From Streptomyces cavernicola (GTDB lineage Bacteria > Actinomycetota > Actinomycetes > Streptomycetales > Streptomycetaceae), in assembly GCF_029968035.1 (NCBI RefSeq), contig NZ_JASCIQ010000014.1, positions 62,001 to 126,000 of the forward strand: a DNA stretch of 64,000 nt. The letters run 5' to 3'. Under the pieces are notes generated by a model. The model saw only the letters and a program-made list of their open reading frames with translations. It was not told where the DNA came from and ran no database searches. Of this stretch, positions 1-7,835 are shown piece after piece. A program made the position numbers and the translations under genes. The first letter of the stretch is position 1. Each line of letters starts with the position of its first letter.

Positions 1-754
1 CCTTGACCTTCAGTTCCGGCGCGTACGTCGCCGCCATCTCGGCGGCCTTGGCGCTCGCTCCGCCGCCCTGCGAGTAGCCCATGATGCCGACCGGAGCCTC
101 GGGGCTGACCCCGAACTTAGCGGCGTCCGAATGCCGTTGGGCCGCGCGGGCGGCGTCGAGGACGGCGCTGCCCTGGGCCGCCTCGACCATGTAGGTGTGG
201 TCGCCGGGGGTGCCGAGTCCCTCGTAGTCCGTGACGACGACGGCGTAGCCGCGTACGAGAGCGGCGTTGACCAGCGGAGCCTCGGCCGTGGTGCCGCCGG
301 GGAAGCCGGCCGACGGGGCGCACTTGTCGCCGATGCCGACCGTGCCGACGGCGTAGGTGATCAGCGGGCGGGGTGTGGTCTTCCCGTCGTCCGGGACGAT
401 CACGGTGCCGGAGACCGCGTTGGCCTGCCCGTCGGCGGAGGTCGAGCGGTAGGTGATCTTCCAGGCCTTGGTGGGGGTCGGCACGCCCGGGGTGTACTGG
501 AAGGAGGACGGCTCAGAGGTGAGGATCTCCCCCGGTGCGGCCTTCTTCTTGCCCTTGGACTTCGCCTTCTTCGCTGCGGCCTGCGCTTCAGCCTTCGTCG
601 CGGCCTTGGCTTCGGTGGGCGTGGTCGTGCTGCGCGGGGTGGCGTCGGGCGCCTCGGCGGTGCCCTGCGCGGCGGCGGCCCCGGGGATTCCGAGGACCGC
701 CACCGCGAGGACCGCGCCGGTGGCAAGTGGTCGCCTGCGTAACGCTGACGTCAT
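1..754 (-). CDS. Secreted lipase family protein, 3' end beyond the window
   Basis: Reads leftwards from ATG at 754 and runs off the left edge with about 251 codons visible. An AGGAGAG ribosome site lies upstream of the start. The N terminus is a signal peptide (basic RRR, hydrophobic core, AAAA-Q cleavage region), followed by a Lys/Ala-rich linker around residues 40-75. The sequence then reads as an alpha/beta hydrolase of the secretory lipase (LIP) family, with the nucleophile elbow GYSQGG near residue 226. The rest of the catalytic triad lies outside. It probably hydrolyses esters or lipids outside the cell. The substrate cannot be told from this fragment. A 16-bp palindrome lies upstream at 803-818. 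Confidence 0.85.
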   Translation of the reverse strand, partial: MTSALRRRPLATGAVLAVAVLGIPGAAAAQGTAEAPDATPRSTTTPTEAKAATKAEAQAAAKKAKSKGKKKAAPGEILTSEPSSFQYTPGVPTPTKAWKITYRSTSADGQANAVSGTVIVPDDGKTTPRPLITYAVGTVGIGDKCAPSAGFPGGTTAEAPLVNAALVRGYAVVVTDYEGLGTPGDHTYMVEAAQGSAVLDAARAAQRHSDAAKFGVSPEAPVGIMGYSQGGGASAKAAEMAATYAPELKVK

Positions 755-802
755 GCGGCTCTCCCAACTCTCCTGTGGGGATGGGGGGTTGGGCAGCACC
801 GT

Positions 803-818
803 ACTGACGCGTCAGTAA
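803..818. promoter_or_regulatory. Perfect 16-bp palindrome, candidate operator of the lipase gene
   Basis: TACTGACGCGTCAGTA is its own reverse complement and sits about 50 bases upstream of the lipase start. Its size and symmetry suit a TetR-type dimer. No regulator gene is adjacent, so the cognate repressor is unknown. Confidence 0.5.
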
Positions 819-900
819 TACGGCCAGAGCTGTGCGCCGATGTGGCCATGTGTGTGCGCCGTTTGGCGGGCTCCGGTCGGCTGCGCCTGAGCCGGTCGGC

Positions 901-2061
901 CTACGCCGAGAGCCGACGCCACGGCCGCGTGTCGGCGTCGACGGGGGTGCCGTCCAGGACGCGGGCCGTACGGGCGGCCGGTTCGAGGATGACCGTGGCC
1001 AGGCCGGCCCAGCGCTCGCCCTGGGGCAGGGACATGTCGGGGATGCAGGTCAGCGGGGCCTCCCCGGCGCCGGACCGGAGGAAGGCGACAAGGTCGTCAG
1101 GCGTGGCCGGCGGGGTGGACGCGGCGAGGCGGTCCCGGATCAGGTCGTAGCGGCGGCCGGAGTCGGGCTGGTAGAGCCAGGACTTCTCCTGGGCGGCAGG
1201 GGTGGGAGTGAGGAAGTGGTTGGTGCGGACGAGGGTGCCGTGCTCAGGGGCGAGGTCGACGGGGAAGACGCCGTCCGGGCTGAGGTCGAGGAGCACGGCC
1301 TCGTCCGGGTCGAAGAGGGAGAAGGAGCCGGACGAGGCGACGGGCGCGCTGCGGATCAGCTCCAGGGCCTCCCGTACGCTGCCCGCCTCTTCGAGGACGA
1401 GCGCGGCGAGTACGTGCATGGGGATGCCGCCGACGCCGTCGGCACGGTGGCCGAGGATGTTGAAGTGCAGGGCGAGTCCCGCGCTGTTGACGCCGATCTT
1501 GGCGAGGATGCCGTGCTCGGTGATGCCGACGAAGTCGTGGGCGCCGCCGCGGGATTCGAGGGTGTGCCAGAACGGGTTGAGCTTGACGTGCCAGTCCCAG
1601 GTCTGAATGCCGAAGGTGCGCGCCTCCCCCATGTCGGGGCGGGCGAGGCGGCGCACGATCGTGGAGCACTCGCCGGGCGGGACGGTGCTGCTGCGGGCGA
1701 GGATCTCGGTGCGGGCGTTCAGGGCGGCGACGCGCCAGGTGTCGACGCCCGCGCCGTGGGCGATGCCCTCGATCTCTGCGCGGGCCTGCGGGCGGAACGC
1801 GCCGACGACGTCGAGGGCGCGTTCGGCGTCGTCGCGCGCCTGCTGCGGGCTGATGCCGCCCAGCTCGAAGAAGCGGTCGTAGCCGGCGATGCCGCCGGGC
1901 AGCGTGGCGCGCAGCCGCTCGCCGCGGGCGGCGCCGCGCGCGAAGGCGTCGGGGGCATCGACGGCGATGTGGAGGCGCTCTGCGGGGCGGTCGATGGGGT
2001 GCTCGACGCGGCCGGGCAGAGCGCTGGGGTTGGTGTCGGGGTTGGTGTCGGGGCTGGTCAC
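901..2061 (-). CDS. C45 family peptidase / acyl-CoA:6-aminopenicillanate acyltransferase-like protein
   Basis: 386 residues from GTG at 2061. The family (isopenicillin-N acyltransferase-like Ntn hydrolases) cleaves itself ahead of a catalytic Cys that becomes the new N terminus. Here the likely nucleophile is Cys132 in the GECST segment, followed by the conserved pattern FGIQTWDWH and later GLALHFN. No signal peptide is seen, so it should be cytoplasmic. It probably hydrolyses or transfers an amide-linked acyl group. Homologues act on penicillins, carcinine or acyl-amino acids, and the substrate here is unknown. The GTGA at 2058-2061 overlaps the stop of a small upstream ORF, which implies translational coupling. 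Confidence 0.8.
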   Translation of the reverse strand: MTSPDTNPDTNPSALPGRVEHPIDRPAERLHIAVDAPDAFARGAARGERLRATLPGGIAGYDRFFELGGISPQQARDDAERALDVVGAFRPQARAEIEGIAHGAGVDTWRVAALNARTEILARSSTVPPGECSTIVRRLARPDMGEARTFGIQTWDWHVKLNPFWHTLESRGGAHDFVGITEHGILAKIGVNSAGLALHFNILGHRADGVGGIPMHVLAALVLEEAGSVREALELIRSAPVASSGSFSLFDPDEAVLLDLSPDGVFPVDLAPEHGTLVRTNHFLTPTPAAQEKSWLYQPDSGRRYDLIRDRLAASTPPATPDDLVAFLRSGAGEAPLTCIPDMSLPQGERWAGLATVILEPAARTARVLDGTPVDADTRPWRRLSA

Positions 2062-2225
2062 GGGCGTCCTTCACGGGGCTGGGTGTGGTACTGGAACTCG
2101 CCGCCGACGGCGGTGGCGAGGACGGGGTTGGCGGCCTGCGCCTCGGGGTCGAGCAGCAGCGGGTCGGCGGCGGTGGCCTCGACGTCTCTGGTCGCCAACA
2201 GTCCTCCCAAGAACTCCGGGCGCAT
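2058..2225 (-). CDS. Small ORF of 55 codons translationally coupled to the C45 gene
   Basis: From ATG at 2225 it encodes 55 residues ending EFQYHTQPREGRP. Codon third positions are strongly G/C, as in real genes here. The TGA overlaps the GTG start of the C45 gene. A GGGAGGA box lies inside the ORF just before an in-frame TTG (about 2196), so the true product may be about 45 residues. I do not recognise it. It could be a leader or precursor peptide, a small partner, or the 3' remnant of a longer lost gene. It follows a large interrupted palindrome that probably carries the promoter. Confidence 0.4.
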   Translation of the reverse strand: MRPEFLGGLLATRDVEATAADPLLLDPEAQAANPVLATAVGGEFQYHTQPREGRP

Positions 2226-2239
2226 CCGGCGGCACCAGC

Positions 2240-2296
2240 ACCGCTATTGGATCACCCCTATTGGCCGCACGCCCAATAGGGCGATCTAATAGCGGT
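2240..2296. promoter_or_regulatory. 57-bp near-perfect inverted repeat built from CTATTGG/CCAATAG half-sites
   Basis: The left arm starts ACCGCTATTGGATC and continues to CTATTGG. The right arm is the mirror image, CCAATAGGG then GATCTAATAGCGGT. Arms of about 25 bp differ at only two or three positions. Each arm holds two CTATT half-sites, so the whole looks like two nested operators. It lies between the divergent C45 and ArsR-rhodanese genes and could control either or both. Confidence 0.6.
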
Positions 2297-2429
2297 GCGC
2301 CGGCTCGGCGTCAAGACTTTCCGGGAATTACATGGCATATACAGCGTGCTGCGACGGGGGCTGCGTGCAGACGTCTGTTCATCGCGTCGCGACTCATCTA
2401 GCGTCCTCCATGGATTTATGGAGGAAACC

Positions 2430-3107
2430 ATGGCGGAGACGATCGGCCCGCGCCCCAAGGCGGAGCTGTACGACGCGTTCGCAGTCAGCGGCAAGGCTCT
2501 GGCCAGCGGAAAGCGTCTGGAGTTGCTCGACCTGCTCGCTCAGGGCGAGCGGACCGTGGACGCCCTGGCGAAGGCGGCCGGACTGAACCTGACGACGGCG
2601 TCCGCGCATCTGCAGACGCTGAAGCAGGCCGGGTTCGTCGCCACGCGCCGGGAGGGTGTGCGCATCCACTACCGGCTCGCCGGGGACGATGTCGCCCGGC
2701 TCCTCGCGCTGCTCCTCGAGGTCGCCGCGAACCATCAGACCGGGGTGTCCGCCGCCCGCGACGCCTATCTCGGGGAGGACGCCTCGGCAGAGGTCTCCCG
2801 TGCGGGACTGTGCGCACGGGTCGAGGCGGGGGACGTGGTCCTGCTCGATGTGCGGCCGGCGGAGGAGTACGCGGCCGGGCACATCCCGGGGGCGCGCTCC
2901 ATCCCGGTGGCCGAACTCGCCGAGCGTATCGGCGAGTTGCCCGAGGAGTGCGAGATCGTCGTGTACTGCCGCGGCGAGTACTGCGTGCTCGCGTACGACG
3001 CGGTGCGGCTCCTCACCGACCTGGGGCGTCGCGCGGTGCGGCTCAACGACGGGATGCTGGAGTGGCGGGTCGCCGAACTGCCTGTCGATGCCGGGGAGTT
3101 CGGGTGA
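2430..3107 (+). CDS. ArsR-family regulator fused to a rhodanese domain
   Basis: 225 residues. ATG at 2430 follows GGAGG at 2420-2424 with a 5-base gap, so I chose it over the in-frame ATG at 2418. Residues 15-100 form a winged helix with the ArsR recognition helix LTTASAHLQTLKQAG. Residues 125-220 form a rhodanese domain with catalytic Cys180 in the loop CRGEYC. Such fusions are usually repressors whose rhodanese Cys senses or carries sulfane sulfur or another thiol-reactive signal. An MFS exporter lies 143 bases downstream on the same strand, a pairing that is common in actinobacteria. It presumably controls that gene and itself. Confidence 0.88.
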   Translation: MAETIGPRPKAELYDAFAVSGKALASGKRLELLDLLAQGERTVDALAKAAGLNLTTASAHLQTLKQAGFVATRREGVRIHYRLAGDDVARLLALLLEVAANHQTGVSAARDAYLGEDASAEVSRAGLCARVEAGDVVLLDVRPAEEYAAGHIPGARSIPVAELAERIGELPEECEIVVYCRGEYCVLAYDAVRLLTDLGRRAVRLNDGMLEWRVAELPVDAGEFG

Positions 3108-3250
3108 GGCCCGGTCCTGACGGTGCGCGCCGCACCTGATCCCCCGGCGTTCCGCGCTGCGGGGGGGGGCGGGCCAGCGCCGGGCGCAGGTCCGCCCGTA
3201 CGAGACGGGCACGCACTGCCCGTACGAAGTGAACCGTAAGGAGTCCGAAC

Positions 3251-4570
3251 GTGACGAGTACCGCCTCGGGCGAGGCCACCGGCATACCACCGCAGACCGA
3301 TGTGCAGCGCCGCGTCCTGGCCGTGCTGGTCGCGTCCCAGATCCTCAGCGGCGCCGGGCTGGCCGCGGGTGTGACCGTCGGGGCGCTGCTCGCCGAGGAC
3401 ATGCTCGGCTCGACCGATCTCGCGGGGCTGCCCAGCGCCCTGTTCACGGCCGGGTCGGCGCTCGCGGCGGTCGCGGTGGGCCGGATCTCGCAGTCCCGCG
3501 GCCGCCGTCCGGGGCTCGCGGCCGGATATGTGGCGGGCGCGATCGGCAGTGCGGGGGTGATCGTGGCGGCCGCGGTCCACAACCCGGTGCTGCTGTTCGT
3601 CTCGCTGTTCGTGTACGGGGCGGGCGTGGCCACGAATCTGCAGGCGCGGTACGCGGGGGCCGACCTCGCCTCGCCCGCGCACCGGGCCCGTGCCGTGTCG
3701 AGCGTCCTGGTGGCGACGACGCTGGGCGGGGTCGTCGGGCCCAACCTGGCCGCTCCGACGGGGCATCTGGCGGAGAGCCTCCAACTCCCGGCGCTGACCG
3801 GGCCGTTCATGCTCGGGGGCGTCGCGTACGCGCTCGCCGCGCTGGTCCTTGTCGTCTGGCTGCGGCCCGACCCGCTGCTCCTCGCGCGCAAGCTCGATCT
3901 TCAGGAGCGGGCTGCGGAGGCGACGGCGGTAGAGGCAGAGCAGAAGGCTCCGGACGAGGCGGGTACGACTCAGGCGAGTGCGAGCGCGGGTGCGCGTGCG
4001 GGTGCGGCGGCTTCGCGTCGCGGGTCCGGGCTGATGCTGGGCTCGCTGACGATGATCCTCACGCAGCTGGTGATGGTCTCCATCATGACGATGACTCCGG
4101 TGCACATGCACGACCACGGTCACGGCACCGCGGCCGCCGGCCTGGTCATAGCCGTGCACGTGGGCTCCATGTATCTGCCGTCGCCGCTGACCGGCTGGCT
4201 CGTCGACCGGTTCGGGCGGATCGCGGTGGCGGGCGCTTCCGGTGTGACGCTGCTCGTCGCGGGGCTCGTCGCCGCGGTCGCGCCGGGCGACTCCGTGGTC
4301 CTGCTCGCGCTCGCACTCGGGCTGCTCGGGCTCGGCTGGAACTTCGGCCTCGTCTCCGGCACCGCGATGATCACCGATGCGGTGCCGCTCGCCACCCGCG
4401 CCAAGACGCAGGGCACGGTCGACGTCGCGATCGCGATCGCCGGCGCGACGGGCGGCCTCGCCTCCGGCCTCGTCGTCTCGGCGGCCAGCTATCCCGTACT
4501 GGCCCTGACCGGGGGCGTGTTGTCCCTCGCGATCCTTCCGGCGATCGCGGCCTCGGCCCGCGCCCGCTGA
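3251..4570 (+). CDS. MFS transporter
   Basis: 439 residues from GTG at 3251, preceded by AAGGAG at 3238-3243. Hydrophobic segments fit 12 membrane helices in two halves, joined by a long Ala/Gln/Ser-rich cytoplasmic loop around residues 215-258. The motif-A-like loop SRGRRPG after helix 2 and RFGRIAV in the second half support the major facilitator superfamily. A short His-rich loop, HMHDHGHG near residue 280, is unusual and might touch a metal. It lies downstream of the ArsR-rhodanese regulator and is probably its target, exporting a toxic or sulfur-related compound. The substrate is unknown. Confidence 0.88.
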   Translation: MTSTASGEATGIPPQTDVQRRVLAVLVASQILSGAGLAAGVTVGALLAEDMLGSTDLAGLPSALFTAGSALAAVAVGRISQSRGRRPGLAAGYVAGAIGSAGVIVAAAVHNPVLLFVSLFVYGAGVATNLQARYAGADLASPAHRARAVSSVLVATTLGGVVGPNLAAPTGHLAESLQLPALTGPFMLGGVAYALAALVLVVWLRPDPLLLARKLDLQERAAEATAVEAEQKAPDEAGTTQASASAGARAGAAASRRGSGLMLGSLTMILTQLVMVSIMTMTPVHMHDHGHGTAAAGLVIAVHVGSMYLPSPLTGWLVDRFGRIAVAGASGVTLLVAGLVAAVAPGDSVVLLALALGLLGLGWNFGLVSGTAMITDAVPLATRAKTQGTVDVAIAIAGATGGLASGLVVSAASYPVLALTGGVLSLAILPAIAASARAR

Positions 4571-4761
4571 TCCAACGGGCGGTACGGGGCCCAGGGTCCG
4601 GGCGGTACGGGTACGGCCGCTCGGGCTCGGCTCGGGGTGCGGCTACGAGCCGGGGCCGAGGCCCACCCCTGCCCGCCGCACCGCGCCCCAGGTCCGGGAC
4701 CGCGCCTCGCGATGAGTTCGGCCGCTGGCCGCAGTCTCCACTGGGAGAGACGGAGGACAGC

Positions 4762-5346
4762 ATGAGCAATCCCATTCGGCTGTACATGTCGATGTCGCTC
4801 GACGGCTACATCGCCGGTCCGGACGATCGGCCGGGCCAGGAGATGGGGCGCAACGGCGGGCGGCTCTTCAACTGGCTCGACGACCGGGAGTCCGGCGGCC
4901 CCAGCGGGCAGGTCTACCGCGAGGCGCTGGCGACCGGTGCGGTGATCTCGGGCCGTCGCACGTTCGAACTCGCCGGGCGCTGGCAGGGCGACCATCATGA
5001 CGGTGTGCCGATCTTCGTCCTCACCCACCAGGTCGACGACGGGGACGTGCCGCCCGGTCACGCGCGGTTCGTCACCGACGTCGAGGACTGCGCCCGCAAG
5101 GCTCGCGCGGCCGCCGGGGACCGGCCGGTCCTGGTCCACGGGGCGGGTGCGGCTCAGGCGCTGCTGCGGGCCGGGCAGCTGGACGAGCTGGAGATCACCC
5201 TCGTCCAGGTCCTCCTCGGGGACGGCAGGCGGCTCTTCGACCACCTCGGCGGCGCCCCTGTGGAACTGGAACTCGTACGCCTCCTGGAGAACCGCGACGC
5301 CACGCACCTCCGCTACCGGGTGCGCCGACCCGATGAGGCCGCATGA
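4762..5346 (+). CDS. Dihydrofolate reductase family (RibD C-terminal-like) protein
   Basis: 194 residues from ATG at 4762, with GGAGG about six bases upstream. The start RLYMSMSLDGYIAG is the family signature strand. GRRTFE and VLVHGAGA correspond to the NADPH-binding region, and the end keeps the LVQVLLGDGRRLF pattern. These proteins share the fold of riboflavin-pathway reductase RibD and are presumed NAD(P)H-dependent oxidoreductases of unknown substrate. Its stop overlaps the next start (ATGA at 5343-5346), so it is translationally coupled to a VOC-family protein. Two other members of the family occur in this window (33868 and 38857). Confidence 0.85.
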   Translation: MSNPIRLYMSMSLDGYIAGPDDRPGQEMGRNGGRLFNWLDDRESGGPSGQVYREALATGAVISGRRTFELAGRWQGDHHDGVPIFVLTHQVDDGDVPPGHARFVTDVEDCARKARAAAGDRPVLVHGAGAAQALLRAGQLDELEITLVQVLLGDGRRLFDHLGGAPVELELVRLLENRDATHLRYRVRRPDEAA

Positions 5347-5756
5347 AGACGCTCTTCGTCTCGTACCGCGTGTCCGACCTGGACCGCTCGCTCGCGTTCT
5401 ACACGGCCCTGGGCTACGTCGCGTTGGGCAGGGTCGACATCGGGGAGGGGAATCGCCTCGTGCTCCTCGCCTTCCCCGGCGAACCTGCGGCCTCGCTCGA
5501 ACTGGTCCACCGCCCCATGGACGGCCGCGTCGAGGTGGGCAGCGGCTTCGACCACCTCGCGGTCCAGGTCGACGAACTGGCCGCCGCCCTCGACCGGTTG
5601 ACCGACGCGGGCCTGGAGCCGGAGCCCGTCCAGTACCCGGGCGGCCCCGACGGCCCGAAGACCTCGTGGCTCACCGACCCGGACGGCTACCGGATCGAGC
5701 TGGTCGAGTGGCCGCCCGGACACCCCGACGGCATCACCGCCGCGGACTTCTCCTGA
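5343..5756 (+). CDS. VOC family (glyoxalase-like) protein
   Basis: 137 residues, coupled to the preceding reductase by an ATGA overlap. The pattern SYRVSDLDRSLAFYTALGY at the start and WLTDPDGYRIELVEW near the end is that of a vicinal-oxygen-chelate domain with two beta-alpha-beta-beta-beta units. Possible metal ligands are His73 (FDHLAV) and Glu in the last strand. Lactoylglutathione lyases, dioxygenases and antibiotic-binding proteins share this fold, so the exact activity is open. Co-translation with the RibD-like reductase suggests the two act on the same small molecule. Confidence 0.85.
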   Translation: MKTLFVSYRVSDLDRSLAFYTALGYVALGRVDIGEGNRLVLLAFPGEPAASLELVHRPMDGRVEVGSGFDHLAVQVDELAAALDRLTDAGLEPEPVQYPGGPDGPKTSWLTDPDGYRIELVEWPPGHPDGITAADFS

Positions 5757-5786
5757 ACCATTCGCACCAAGCTCTACGATCGTCGG

Positions 5787-6137
5787 GTGGCGGAGTGGGA
5801 TGTCGAGGGTGTGCGGGCGCGGGTGCGGGAGTTGGCGGCCCTTGACCCCGAGTGGGCGACGGACCGGTCGCCCGGCCGGGCCGCCGCAGCGTTCCCCCTC
5901 ACCGAACCCCTGCCCGGCCGGCTCGGTGGCCGTTCGGCCGTACCGGTCGACGAACTGACCCTGGGCACCCTGGTGTTGAGCGAGCAGGGCTGCGGCATCT
6001 TCGACCGGCTGGTCGTCACGGGCCCGCGCGCCGGCGAGGTGTGGCAGATCGATCCGGACTGGGGCGGCTTCGTGCCCCTGGCCTCCGGGTTCCGTGCCTG
6101 GTACGTGGAATGGCTGGAGCGGACGCCGAAGCGCTGA
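5787..6137 (+). CDS. SMI1/KNR4 (SUKH)-like protein
   Basis: 116 residues from GTG at 5787. The C-terminal half, with GCGIFDRLVVTGPRAGEVW, then a DPDWGGF strand and FRAWYVEWLE, matches the pattern of SUKH-fold proteins. In bacteria these often act as immunity proteins against polymorphic toxins, though many are stand-alone with no known role. No toxin gene is next to it. No signal peptide or membrane segment is present. The start lacks a good ribosome site, so translation may be leaderless. Confidence 0.6.
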   Translation: MAEWDVEGVRARVRELAALDPEWATDRSPGRAAAAFPLTEPLPGRLGGRSAVPVDELTLGTLVLSEQGCGIFDRLVVTGPRAGEVWQIDPDWGGFVPLASGFRAWYVEWLERTPKR

Positions 6138-6150
6138 CATGAGGGGGGGC

Positions 6151-7383
6151 TCAAGTGGCCGTCGTACGGTCGGCGTTCGTGGGGTCCGTGGCGGCCGTAG
6201 GCCGGTCGGTGTGCAGGAGGTGCATGCGGTGCTCGACGGCGTCCGCCGCTCCGGCTCGACGGCCCGGTACGTGGCGGCGCAACGCGACGAGGAGAGCGCC
6301 GAGTTCGCGGGCCCGCACCGGTTCGACGACCTGTTGCCACTGGTGGTGGGCGCGGTCGACGGCGGCCTCGACGACGGCTGAGTCCGGGGCCTCCTGCCGG
6401 GCCAGGCGGGCGTCGGCGGCGGCCATCCAGAGTGCGCAGCTGCGGGCCGGGTCGCCGTCGAGCCGGGCGAGGTCGGCGCGGACCTCCAGCCAGTGCACGG
6501 CCTGCGCGGACCCTGCCCCGTGGGTGCGCAGTGCACGCCCTTCCCCCACCGCGGCGAGCGCGGCGGCCTCGCTGTGCCGCCCGGCGTGCGCGGCGGCGAG
6601 GATCGCGGGCAGCGGGTCCTCGCCACCGGGTTCCGGGATGCGCGGCGCGGACTCGGGATATCGGGGAGCCGGAGGCGCCTGGGGCGGCGGCGTCGGACGT
6701 GCCATGAGGGCCGTGTCTCCCTCGACGGCGAGGAGCAGCGCGTCGCCGAACTCCCCCTGGTTCACAACCTGTTCGTGGAGGTGGCCGAGCGGCGCGCGGC
6801 TGCCGCTGCGCCACAGGGCGGTCAGGGCTTTCAGGTACGTCGGCTGGGCGAGGCGGCGTCGGGGCGGTGGCGGGGCGATGCGCCCGTACAGCCGGGTGCC
6901 GCGCACGTGGATTCCGTGCGTCCCGGCGTCGGGGCTCCGGTCGGTGTGGAGTCGCCGCCAGGCCTCGGGGGTCGCGACGAGGTCGACGACGAGTGTGGTG
7001 GTTCCCGGGCGGCGGACGGCGAGTTCGGTCTCCAGCCAGTGCCAGGGCAGGGCGGTGTAGCGCAGCGTCGCCGGGGTCGTACGGGCGAGTGCGAGGTGCA
7101 GGCGGTGCTGTTTGCCGTCGAGGTGGAGTTGTCCGGCGAGCAGGACGGTGAGCGGTCCGGGTGCGGCGGCCGCGGCGCGGATCCGGGTGAGGACAGTCTG
7201 CGGGTCCGCCGGGTCGGCGAGTTCGACGACGGTCGCGGCCGGTGTGCCGGTCAGGGTGCTCGGCGGTACGGCGGCGAGTGCGGGCAGGACGCCCGCCGCG
7301 TCGACGAGCGCGCCTCTGCCGACCGGGGCCGCCGCGAGCAGCAGCGCGGTCCCCGGTGCCGTGTCCTCCCCTGTGATCGCCAC
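6151..7383 (-). CDS. Hypothetical protein with degenerate caspase-like N-terminal half and helical TPR-like C-terminal half
   Basis: 410 residues from GTG at 7383. A longer start at 7464 would overlap the upstream gene. An inverted repeat (7387-7413) directly precedes the GTG and supports the shorter start. Residues 10-150 alternate strands and helices as in caspase-like peptidases, but the His position reads AGQL (around 83-86) and the Cys position reads VVDLVA (around 132-137), so both catalytic residues are absent. Residues 160-250 are Pro/Arg-rich. Residues 270-390 are Ala-rich paired helices resembling tetratricopeptide repeats. The fold assignment is inference. A possible role is as a non-enzymatic sensor or scaffold working with the small gene upstream. 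Confidence 0.6.
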   Translation of the reverse strand: MAITGEDTAPGTALLLAAAPVGRGALVDAAGVLPALAAVPPSTLTGTPAATVVELADPADPQTVLTRIRAAAAAPGPLTVLLAGQLHLDGKQHRLHLALARTTPATLRYTALPWHWLETELAVRRPGTTTLVVDLVATPEAWRRLHTDRSPDAGTHGIHVRGTRLYGRIAPPPPRRRLAQPTYLKALTALWRSGSRAPLGHLHEQVVNQGEFGDALLLAVEGDTALMARPTPPPQAPPAPRYPESAPRIPEPGGEDPLPAILAAAHAGRHSEAAALAAVGEGRALRTHGAGSAQAVHWLEVRADLARLDGDPARSCALWMAAADARLARQEAPDSAVVEAAVDRAHHQWQQVVEPVRARELGALLVALRRHVPGRRAGAADAVEHRMHLLHTDRPTAATDPTNADRTTAT

Positions 7384-7386
7384 ATC

Positions 7387-7413
7387 AGCACCGTATCCCG
7401 TATTTCCGGTGCT
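7387..7413. promoter_or_regulatory. Inverted repeat in front of the caspase-like gene
   Basis: Perfect 7-bp arms AGCACCG and CGGTGCT separated by 13 A/T-richer bases, ending three bases from the GTG at 7383. It could be an operator or an mRNA hairpin that gates translation. Confidence 0.4.
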
Positions 7414-7441
7414 AATGCCTGGATTTGAGGGTCCCGTGGCC

Positions 7442-7735
7442 TCAGTGCTTCTCGACGTCGACATACAGCGTGCCGGTCCACTCCACCTCGTCGTAGTGCG
7501 TGACGCCCGAGTCGGGTTCGGTCGACGGGTGATCGGTGAGGTCGAGGGAGATCGCGGCCGGGGTGTCCGTGCAGCGGTCGAGGTAGTCGGCCATGGCGCG
7601 CAGGACGACGCTCGCGTCCTCGTGGGCGAACTCGACCCAAAGGCGCGATCCCATACGGGCGTTGAGGCCGCCGGTGGCGTGACGGTCGAGTGCGGCGGCG
7701 GCCGCCCTCGTCATGGACTGCGGTACGTCGGTCAT
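7442..7735 (-). CDS. Small hypothetical protein upstream of the caspase-like gene
   Basis: 97 residues from ATG at 7735 (the preceding ATG at 7738 is equally possible). The sequence has an N-terminal helix rich in Ala, a middle segment LWVEFAHEDASVVLRAMADYL, and a C-terminal strand region ending WTGTLYVDVEKH. It is acidic, soluble and without signal peptide. I do not recognise the family. It is on the same strand, 58 bases upstream of the caspase-like gene, so the two probably form one unit. Confidence 0.65.
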   Translation of the reverse strand: MTDVPQSMTRAAAAALDRHATGGLNARMGSRLWVEFAHEDASVVLRAMADYLDRCTDTPAAISLDLTDHPSTEPDSGVTHYDEVEWTGTLYVDVEKH

Positions 7736-7835
7736 CATGCCGTGACGCTGTCCAGGATTGTCATGCTTTATCCCTACCCTCACCGATTCGGGCGTCTGCT
7801 CTTCCCGTTCCGGCCGGCTTCCCCCGTTCTCTCCG

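Noticed and set aside
832..2289. 485-codon plus-strand ORF
   Set aside because: It runs antisense through the C45 gene. Composition is Gly/Arg/Ala-rich with no family pattern, as expected for a shadow of a high-G+C gene.
3229..5346. Long plus-strand ORF over the MFS and RibD genes
   Set aside because: In frame with the RibD-like gene near its end, but upstream it is a shadow of the MFS gene: the true start is ATG 4762 with its own ribosome site.
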